Origin: Ricinus communis
Taxonomy: Eukaryota > Streptophyta > Magnoliopsida > Malpighiales > Euphorbiaceae
Direction: 5' to 3'
NCBI RefSeq assembly: GCF_019578655.1
Contig: NC_063264.1
Coordinates: forward strand, 18,836,429 to 18,900,428
Length of the DNA stretch: 64,000 nucleotides
A program made the position numbers and the translations under genes. Positions 55,221 through 64,000 of this stretch are shown here, in pieces. Numbering within the stretch: the stretch's first letter is position 1; each line of letters starts with the position of its first letter. A model generated the notes under the pieces. That model had not been told where the DNA came from and ran no database searches. It saw only the letters and a list, made by a program, of their open reading frames with translations.

Positions 55221-58155
55221 TGTCACGACCCCACCCGAGGGCCCGTGACCGGCACTAGGGAATGGGTAGGCGTAGGGCCACCGAATCCCGTAGTCAGCCT
55301 GATACTCACAACTCAAACAAATCCCATCTCAAATTAATATTATTAAAGCCACAAATTATCTTAATAGCTACATTTTACATAATAAATCCGGTCTGCCAGG
55401 AAAATTAGGCGAGAATCGAAACTCATAAAATTTACAACTGATACATCTACTATTACTACTGCGGAGAATCTAAGATTTACCAATTTACATACCAAATCAA
55501 ATACATCACCCGATGATGAAAGAGTCGAGTTACTGAATAAGAGTCGCGGGAAGACTAACAGTCACGCATCTGAAAAAAAAGTAATTTAAGACTGTCAGTC
55601 TCGAGAGTGAGTTAAAATCAAATAATCTAGAAACTATTGCAGTCTTCACAGAAAATATTAATCATTCGAATCAGTATATCAACCATGCACGTATATACAA
55701 ATCATATTATAATCATACCATAATAAATAAATAAATAAATAAAAAAAATATATTTTTACTTTTACGGGACGAGTGGCTCAGTAGAACCCTAACCCCAAAT
55801 TCTAGTAGCCTTTCGGCTCTCTTAATCCAACAGGTCTGGTACCCAGAGAGCAAGCTCGATCAGGGTCCTTACCTCCAGCCTGAACACTTGAATTCCAAAT
55901 AAGCCGGCACCCAGAGAGCGTTGCTCGATCAGGGACCTTAACTCCGGCAATCAACTGAACTCATCCCAGAGAGCAATGCTCGATCAGGGCAAACAAATCC
56001 ATAATAACCTTATTACCTGTCTTTGATCATTACCGGTGCGCACGCGGTCCTGATGCAACCCACCAGGTGGCATGTTCTACTAAAGCCACATTTCCCAAAA
56101 TGCAATCATCACATTTAATAAATATCATTGTCTAATGAAATCATTCAACACATATCGAAATAAAGATTAAAAATTTAGGATAAGGCAACGTGCAATTCGT
56201 GTCGAAGAAAATAATAATATCTGTATTGTTATAACGTTACTAATAATAATATTTATATTATTTTCAATAATTAATAATCAAGTGAAATTATTTATTTTGC
56301 GATACTAATAATCATATTAAGCACAAATTCTAAAATAGCATATTAAAATCAGACTTAGCAATAGTGCAATGATTAAATGACTTTAACTCACAGGTTTTGG
56401 GCGACCTCCTAGCTCTGCTCCGGTGCCTCGGTTGGAGCGAGCCGAACAAATAGATCATCTAATAACGGAAAAACAATTTATCAATTATGCTGAAATAATC
56501 GATCATTAATCCTAGGTCTAGACTCCTAGGACTGACTGTTTAAGAATCTCGACTCGGGAGAATTCTACTGAAAATTCGATAGAACCTCCCCTACAACACG
56601 GACATTTACCCCACGTAAAAACGGGTCTAGGACCTGCCAGAAAAACACTTCAAATACTTAACAATTTAAACAATGGGAGTCGGGTCCCCAAACTTCACTA
56701 TTTTCCCGACTTCGCTACACAGCACAAAACACGAGGCAGGCAAACTGACAGACAATTATTTTTGACTCACAAATATCATCAAATACTCAACACAATCAAT
56801 AGACATAAAATTAAGCCAAGAATTTCCAAAATTACAGGCTAGAGAAAAATTACCGAGATGCTCGATTGCTCGGTCGACTCGCATCCGGCAGCCGGAGTCC
56901 AATCGACAATCCAAACACACCATCAGACTCACAACGACGCGCTGATGACGATCCCCGCTTCTTATTTTCTGATCTGACACCCGATCATCCGGAGAGATTT
57001 TCAGATGATCACGGCCGTCGATTTGCAAACGGAGCTTGATCGCCATGAAACCGGTGCCATTTCGAAGCTTGAGCTGAGGAGAGTCGGGATATGTCCTCCG
57101 CTCTTTTATAGCTCGCCGGAGCTCGCCGGAAATGCCCAAAAACCTCGGCTGCCTCCATTTTCTCTCTCCACCATGAACCTTCGTTTCCGGCTACCATTGT
57201 CGACACTGCCGCCGCCAAAACAAAGCTAAGGCCGAGAGGAGTCGATCGGCACCAAGATCGTGACTCCCAGGCGTTGGGCGCCCCGCCTTGCAAGGAAGTT
57301 TCATTAACTTCCTCCTTGCGCGAGCTCCCATTGCTACCGCTCGAGAAAGACTGGCCACCTGCCATGACCAGCTTTCCGGCCTTGCTTCTTCCTCCGCGCG
57401 CTCCTCTCTCTCCCTTGACATCTCTCTCTTTTTTTCTTCTTCTTCCCCGATTCCATTCCTCCTTTATTTCTTTCAATATCGACATTAAGCCCCCAAACTT
57501 TTCCTTATCACAATTTGATCTTAACTTCCTTAATTACTTACAATCTCATCCTGCAGAATTTCAATTTAACCTCTAAACTTTCCTTTATCCTTTCAATTAA
57601 GCCCTTAACTATTTAATTTGGGCCAAATCCGAATTATTGAAATTACATAATTACATAAATACCCCTGACCGACATATTTATTTACGAAAATACCAAACTC
57701 ACAAATTTCCATTAAACCCTCATAATAATAAAATTATACTTTTAATCCTTATTCCAAAATAATCCTCCAATTAAATCCTAAACACAATTAAATTAAATAA
57801 TCAATTTCCAACTTAAAATTTAATACTACTAATCAATTATAATACCAATTTTCGCAAAATTCTTTTATAAACATCCTTTACAATTTCTACCATAATTTTC
57901 CAATATATAATCTTACTTATATAAATATGCATTTGGAGAAAATTTGAATAACCAAAATATAATCATTTCTTAAATAATTTACTTAATTAATTCTTAAAAT
58001 TTCAAATTAATTGGGTATAGAAAAATAATTCATTTAATTGACTACTATTAAAATTTTCATTGAATTATTTCAAATTAAACTAAATAAAAATAAAATAAAA
58101 TTAATTAAATAAATAAATACTCATTATTAAATATATAAAAATTTCGGGTATTACA
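55221..58155 (-). repeat. LTR1 of a minus-strand LTR retrotransposon (3' LTR)
   Basis: On the minus strand it begins TGTAATACCCGAAATTTTT at 58155 and ends GGGGTCGTGACA at 55221. The purine tract AAGGGGGGGAGAA lies immediately outside (58156-58168), fixing it as the 3' LTR. It carries a minus-strand TATA box CTATAAAAG at 57103-57111 within a GC-richer promoter-like block (56840-57450), and three imperfect CCAGAGAGC-TGCTCGATCAGGG repeats (55855-55998). The long open frames here, for example 57009-57485, are not shared with LTR2 and are not called as genes. Confidence 0.85.
57103..57111 (-). promoter_or_regulatory. LTR promoter TATA box
   Basis: Minus-strand CTATAAAAG in a GC-rich setting within LTR1; the best promoter motif of the LTR complex. 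The matching region of LTR2 (59629-61405) has lost it. Confidence 0.5.
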
Positions 58156-59628
58156 TTCTCCCCCCCTTAACAAAAATTCGTCCTCGAATTTTAAAAGAAA
58201 GGGGCTACACTGTAAGACTGAAAATAAATAAAATAGGGATCTCTCATCTCCAACTCGGCTTCTCGGGAACTTTTCCTCGGCAGAAATAAACTCAACCACA
58301 AGACTTATCGACAAAACCCTTTAGCAAAACTGGCGATCCTAATTTACGGCTCCTCGGAAACCAAATCTTTACTTACATCCACACACTGAGGGTTCAACAC
58401 GAGCAAAAGATCGAAACTACACTTCCTCAACTCAGACCTACGAACAACTGGATTTGACCTCAGAGAACATTACTCAGCGGCAAGTCCAACTTACATGCCA
58501 CCTCACCAACCTGCCGACAAAACCAAGGGTTTCCACACAAGAAGGGGTAACTCTGATCCTGCCAAGAATCCACTCGCCAACTTCCTTCCTAAATGATGTG
58601 CCCCTTGCACGTACAGAAAAATTCTTAACATCCACATCACATCATCCACAACATACCATCCATCTGGTTTCCATAACCGATACAAACCATGCCATCCTAA
58701 CACAAGATTCCTCCTTGACTGAAATCCAGAAGCCTCCTTTATAATCCAACATGGGGCCTACATCACCACAGACTTACTCTTACAGCAACTCAGCTCGTCA
58801 TCTAGAGAATTCTCAAGCTAGCACCATTCACTTGAAAAATTTACTTATTTATTTACCTCATAATCATCACTGATAAAAGCTTTATTATCTTGGAAAAATA
58901 CTTTAAAATCGTAAAACCTGTAGCCATTTCTTAATATAAAATTCTACAATATCGCGGGCCAGGGTGATGATGCCCCTATCACCAAGGGTTGCAATGCACG
59001 ATGTGTGATGCATGCCCTAAAATGAATTTGTGCATGCCTAATAGTGAAATGCCATAATGCACTCTTACGGGACTGGGTGCAATATTGTATTTCAAAAACA
59101 CTTGTTCCACTTAGAAAAATAAATAATGTTCGCTTAAGTTTCTCTGGATTCCGAGCATCCGAAAATACTCCTGCCACCTTTCTTAAGCTTCTTACAATCA
59201 CAAACTCAACCATAAAACTCTAACATCCGCCCGACTTCCCAGGCACTAACTTCGGCACTACTAATTAAGGCGATGCCTAATGCGATGACGAGGCAGTCCA
59301 TGACACGACTGCAACCACGCTCTACATTAAAACTGACTGCGGTGCCCACCATTGAAACAACAATCAAAGCTTCTAAAGGCGGACTGCACTAATCATTTGA
59401 TGAAAACGACACGAGTCTACCACACTTCGGATCTCCCTATCGCTACAAAGCTCATTCTCGGCCTGACGCAAAGACAAGCTACGAAAGGAAAAGTGACTCC
59501 TAACGGTGAAGGCTGAGACACTGGAGTCAATGAAAACAACAAGACAGACTTGATCCTAACTCCGCAGTACCAAGAAAAATCTTAACTTAGGTCGAAGGAA
59601 ATCTAAACCTAAGCTCTGATACCAACTT
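58156..59628 (-). mobile_element. Short internal region of the LTR element, no intact ORF
   Basis: 1.47 kb between LTR1 and LTR2. It has the purine tract next to LTR1 and the iMet-type primer site TTGGTATCAGAGC (minus strand, 59613-59625) next to LTR2. The last minus-strand codons before LTR1 (LLKFEDEFLLRGGE near 58200-58160) look like the end of a gypsy pol, but nothing else of gag or pol survives. The element is therefore non-autonomous or gutted. Confidence 0.75.
59613..59625 (-). promoter_or_regulatory. Retrotransposon primer-binding site, tRNA-iMet type
   Basis: Minus-strand TTGGTATCAGAGC, a perfect match to the plant consensus, three bases inside LTR2. Confidence 0.88.
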
Positions 59629-61405
59629 TGTCATGACCCCACCTAAGGGCTGGTAATGAAGCAGGAATGGGTAGGCGTAAGGCCACCGAATTCGTCGTGG
59701 CGACACTCACAACTCAAACAAATATCATCTCAAATTAATATTATTAAAGCCACAAATTATCTTAATAGCTACATTTTACATAATAAATTCGGTCGCCGAA
59801 AATTAGGCGAAACTCATAAAATTACAAGCGATACATCTACTATTACTACTGCGGAGAATCTAAGATTTACCAATTTACATACCAAATCAAATACATCACC
59901 CGATGATGAAGGAGTCGGGTTACTAAATAAGAGTCGCGGGAAGACTAACAGTCACGCATCTTAAAAAAAAGTAATTTGAGATTGTCAGTCTCGAGAGTGA
60001 GTTAAAATCAAATAATCTAGAAACTATTGCAGTCTTCACAGAAAATATTAATCATTCGAATCAGTATATCAACCATGAACGTATATACAAATCATATTAT
60101 AATCATACCATAATAAATAAATAAATAAATAAATAAATAAAATATATTTTTACTTTTACGGGATGAGTGGCTCAGTAGAACCCTAACGCCAAATTCTAGT
60201 AGCCTTTCGGCTCTCTTAATCCAACAGGTCTGGCGCCCAGAGAGCAAGCTCGATCAGGGTCCTTACCTCCAGCCTGAACACTTGAATTCCAAATAAGCCG
60301 CCGCCTAGAGAGCGTTGCTCGATCAGGGACCTTAACTCCAACAATCAACTGAACTCAGCCTAGAGAGCAATGCTCGATCATGGCAAACAAATCCATAATA
60401 ACCCTATTACCTGTCTTTGATCATTACCTGTGCGCACGTGGTCCTGATGCAACCCACCAGGTGTCATGTTCTACTAAAGCCACATTTCCCAAAACGCAAT
60501 CATCACATTTAATAAATATCATTGTCTAATGAAACCATTCAACACATATCGAAATAAAGATTAAAAATTTAGGATAAGGCAACGTGCAATTCGTGTAGAA
60601 GAAAATAATAATATCTGTATTGTTATAACGTTACTAATAATAATATTTATATTATTTTCAATAATTAATAATCAAGTGAAATTATTTATTTTACGATACT
60701 AATAATCATATTAAGCACAAATTCTAAAATAGCATATTAAAATCAGACTTAGCAATAGTGCAATGATTAAATGACTTTAACTCACAGGTTTTGGGCGACC
60801 TCCTAGCTCTGCTCCGGTGCCTCGGTTGGAGCGAGCCGAACAAACAGATCATCTAATCACGGAAAAACAATTTATCAATTATGCTGAAACAATCGATCAT
60901 TAATCCTAGGTCTAGACTCCTAGGACTGACTGTCTAAGAATCTCGACTCGAGAGAATTCTACCGAAAATTTGACAGAACTTCCCCTACAACATGGACATT
61001 TACCCCCCGTGAAAACGGGTCCAGGACCTGCCAGAAAAACACTTCAAATACTTAACAATTTAAACAATGGGAGTCGGGTCCCCAAACTTCACTTTGCCAG
61101 ATCTCGCAATTCTGGCCACCACAGGCATCGCCGTTGCCGCTGAAAGAGAGCGCTCGCCGAGAGGAGCCGATTGCCACTAGACTCGGTTGCCAACGCCGCC
61201 GAAAACGGCCGGAAACATGCCTAGAAGCTGCTGCCACTTCACGCTCTTCGCTGCCTCGCTGCCTGCGGCGGTGCCGCGCCACTCGGGCCAGTGCCAATCA
61301 GTGCCCCGTAAAGGTGTCACACGATACTGCAGGCCCTTTTCTCTCTCTTCCGACGCGCCTCACTCTCTCTCCCCGACAATTCTCTCCTCTTCCAATTTTA
61401 TCGGA
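59629..61405 (-). repeat. LTR2 (5' LTR), truncated in its U3 part
   Basis: Same orientation and sequence as LTR1 from its GTCATGACA end at 59629, collinear with 55221 to about 57470 but with an internal deletion around 61100. It lacks the outer 0.65 kb that should end in CGGGTATTACA and instead abuts LTR3 at 61406. Confidence 0.8.
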
Positions 61406-61974
61406 TGTCCCCACCCGAAATTTTTATATATTTAATAATGAGTATTTATTTATTTAATTAATTTAATTTTATTTTGGTATGATTATAATATGATTTGTAT
61501 ATATGTGCATGGTTGATATACTGATTCAAATGATTAATATTTTCTGTGAAGACTGCTATGGTTTCTAGATTATTTGATTTTAACTCACTCTCGAGACTGA
61601 CAGTCTCAAATTATTTTTTTTTCAGAGGCGTGACTGTTAGTCTTCCCGCGACTCTTATTCAGTAACCCGACTATTTCATCATCGGGTGATGTATTTGATT
61701 TGGTATATAAATTGGTAAATCTTAGATTCTCCACAGTAGTAATAGTAGATGTATCAGTTGTAAATTTTATGAGTTTCGGTTCTCGCCTAATTTTCCTAGC
61801 AGACCGAATTTATTATGTAAAATGTAGGTATTAAGATAATTTATGGCTTTAATAATATTAATTTGAGATGAGATTTGTTTGAGTTGTGAGTGTCAGGCTT
61901 ACTACGGGATTCGGTGGCCTTACGCCTACCCATTCCCTAGTGCCGCTCACGGGCCCTCGGGTGGGGTCGTGACA
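61406..61974 (+). repeat. LTR3, inverted and internally deleted LTR copy
   Basis: Plus-oriented LTR starting TGTCCCCACCCGAAATTTTTAT and ending GGGGTCGTGACA. About 2.4 kb of the LTR middle is missing, joined at an ATTTTATTTT|GGTATGATT point near 61476. Its right end is followed by AGAAT (61975-61979), almost the same as ACAAT (55216-55220) left of LTR1. Confidence 0.85.
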
Positions 61975-62045
61975 AGAATTGTCCAGGATCATTCAGAGAA
62001 TGATATCAATACTCCATCAACTAATTCTCTTTCTTTACTATGTTG
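61975..62045 (-). repeat. Sliver of the tandem repeat, right of the LTR complex
   Basis: AGAATTGTCCAGGATCATTCAGAGAATGATATCAATACTCC continues the repeat unit that was interrupted at 55220. The two slivers join into one monomer. Confidence 0.8.
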
Positions 62046-62930
62046 GCTTAATGTTATATTGTTGGATTGTTTGAGTTGGTTTTGTATTCTTCTTGCTTTC
62101 AGTATTAATAAGATAATGCATTATCCATGAGACGTTGTGAATTGTGGTGTTTAGATTGCTTTATGTGATTGAGAAGTCCATTTGGTAATTGGAATTTTGA
62201 ATAGCAAGAACTGGTTAATAATCACTTAGAGATAAGGATAATTAACTAGCCGGATTAAGAATTAATAAAGCTTAATAGAGGCGGATTAAAGCTTAATGCT
62301 AATTTAAGATTCAATCGTTAGGAAGAGATTCCAACTTTAGGTTATTAAGTTTAGGAATTCGGTTATCTCGAAAAAGAAACCAAATTCAATTAAGAATTTG
62401 TCCACGGGTAGCATAATTGGAGTCATCAATCCTTTATCTTTTGTTTGATTGCCAACTAGTTTAGGTTCCCTTTGGGTTTGCTTTCTTGTCTGGGTTATTT
62501 CATTTATCCATTTACTCCTGCATCTCCCTTAGAATTTAGCTTGTAGCTATTAGTTAGTTTAGAAATTATTCATTATTCATTTTAGGTTAATATAATAAAG
62601 AACAAAGGAGTAACTCTGGGCTTTTACTTTCCCGAGAAATACGACCTTGATACTCGCCATTAGTGCTAGACTGCATCGATAGGTACACTACCTTAGATTG
62701 TAGCTAACATAAATAGCAACCATCATTGCCCAACCCTCTGGTTATCTATTGTGGTTCACCAACAGGTACCTGTCACCTCTCAAGGTTGGGTGCCTAACCC
62801 TGTGGTACATCCCACCACATATGGAGATGCCCGTCACCCATTCGGGTTCGGTGCCGACCCTCCAACACAGCGAACTTAATTGTCTTTATTATGTACCTTA
62901 CACATTCTTAGTCTTTTTTTTTGTATAATC
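62046..62930 (+). repeat. Ty3/gypsy leader-like repeat, direct copy of 7206-7800
   Basis: 62205-62705 matches 7258-7755 in the same orientation. 62046-62190 and 62720-62930 show no gene; the latter holds a C-rich block with repeated CACC/CGGTGCC words. Confidence 0.65.
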
Positions 62931-64000
62931 TAGCTACCTTCTTTTAGGCAATTAGATTGTTAAGAGCTTCCATTCTTTCCTCATCTATTTGTTCTAATTC
63001 CATCACCATGACCTCATGTACTCTTAAAGCTGCAAAAGATTCTATTTTGCTACTTTCAATGAAGGCACTACTGCCTCCATAGGCAATACAACATCATGAC
63101 CATAAGTAAGGGGAAATGGACTCACACTTGTAGACGTTCTTTTGGATAACCCACAGAGTTTCAGAAAGAATTCTTGGCTAGTCTTTCGGATTATCTTCTA
63201 GCTTTTTCCCCAAAATTCTAATGAGGATTTTATTTGATGCCTCTACTTGGCCATTGGCTTGTGCATAGAATGGGGTAGATTTGATAAGCTTTATTCCATA
63301 ATCTTCTACAAATTCCTTCATGTCTTCCCCTAGTAAACATAGTTCCTTAGTCACTAGTGATGGACTGTGGATGCCAAATCTATGAATAATATATTCCTTT
63401 ATAAATTGAATCACATCCTTTTATTCTACTTTTCTCATAGAGATCACCTCTGCCCATTTGGTAAAATAATCAGTCACCACAATAATGAAACTATGACTCT
63501 TAGATGAAGTTGGATGAATTTTACTTATTAAATCACTCGGCCATTCCTTGAGTGGCCATGGCTTGAAAATTGAATATAACTCGTCCCTTTGGCATGGAGC
63601 TTTCTAAATGTTTCCATACTCCTGACATTATTGACATCCTTTACATAGTTTATGCAATCTTTTAGGATAGATGGCCAAAAGTAGCCATGTTTCCTAATTA
63701 GCCATCTCATTTTTACTCCTACTTGATGTGCTGCAACGACGCCTTCATGTACCTATTTCATTATCTCCATTGCATATGGAAACCCCAAGCATCTTAGTAA
63801 CAATAAGTCATGACCTTTCCTCTGCAATTGTTTTTCCGACAAGATATAATTATGAGCCTGTATCTTTATCATGTGAGGCCTCTTCTTTCTAGGACAATTA
63901 AGATATTTCTTTTAAATCACTCCTCCAATCTTCAATAATTCTTGCACCCAAACTAAAAGTTTCCACGTGAATTCGTCTCTCAACTACTGATGGATGCATT
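62931..64000 (-). pseudogene. Tat/Ogre-type Ty3/gypsy integrase fragment, runs off the window
   Basis: Minus strand, from the window edge: a linker with KGHDLLLLRCLGFPYAMEIM near 63830-63765, then the integrase zinc-binding region (MRWLIRKHGYFWPSILKDCI near 63708-63650), then the core. The second core frame (63178-63414) holds FVEDYGIKLIKSTPFYAQAN and NGQVEASNK with the conserved Glu, but the expected D-containing DQGT strand is lost to a frameshift near 63340-63365. Further on (63180-63010) SPFPLTYGHD-like residues appear. Not functional. Confidence 0.8.

Noticed and set aside
57009..57485. 158-codon minus-strand frame in LTR1, with smaller overlapping frames
   Set aside because: Arg/Glu-rich product from a purine-rich LTR segment; not conserved in LTR2 or LTR3.
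61052..61457. Frames of 81-107 codons in LTR2 and its junction with LTR3
   Set aside because: One crosses the LTR2/LTR3 joint and all lie in LTR non-coding sequence.

Overview
This is nuclear DNA from a flowering plant, most likely a eudicot (exact species not determinable from the sequence). It is AT-rich, has GT-AG introns, and is dominated by nested and broken LTR retrotransposons with plant-type primer-binding sites (tRNA-iMet type TGGTATCAGAGC and tRNA-Asp type TGGCGCCGTTGCCGGGG). No bacterial features, rRNA genes or CRISPR arrays were seen.

One host gene is fully recoverable on the + strand. It has seven coding exons between 10937 and 29804 (10937-11497, 21606-21851, 24936-25025, 25588-25737, 25881-26005, 27959-28088, 29679-29804), totalling 1428 nt and 475 aa, with every junction GT-AG and in frame. 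I do not recognise a named family. The C-terminal third is glycine/aromatic-rich with alternating polar and hydrophobic residues and ends in Phe, which hints at a beta-rich, possibly barrel-like, protein. The gene spans 18.9 kb because its introns hold transposons: two short gag-only LTR elements (12772-15155 and 17725-20660), a hAT-type MITE (16903-17545), a non-autonomous Helitron (about 22025-24574), and a chromodomain-bearing 3' end of a Ty3/gypsy element from the same LTR family (about 26511-27406).

Left flank (1-9500): a repeat arm whose inverted partner is at 6440-7205, a roughly 40-bp minisatellite (765-1425), a minus-strand Ty1/copia fragment (1490-2385), a plus-strand copia pol pseudogene (2386-4665), a broken env-like or Athila-ORF1-like frame (5385-6500), and a copia-type LTR starting at 8301.

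Right flank: an Athila-like minus-strand remnant (gag 33864-34433, tRNA-Asp PBS 34567-34583, LTR to the right); a decayed copia element (about 37690-41868); then a tandem array of about 1.0-kb monomers (41868-47690) that flips orientation near 44436. Further array pieces (49597-50155, 51795-53090, 55150-55220, 61975-62040) are separated by Ty3/gypsy derivatives: a gag fused to the integrase C-terminus (47705-49040), a minus element with direct repeats (50156-51790), a pol with permuted domain order (53050-55150), and a 6.75-kb LTR complex (55221-61974) whose two ends are both the same LTR terminus. The window ends in a minus-strand Tat/Ogre-type integrase fragment (62930-64000).

The host gene is the only protein gene that looks functional. 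Everything else is mobile-element sequence in various stages of decay, or intergenic DNA in which I see nothing definite.
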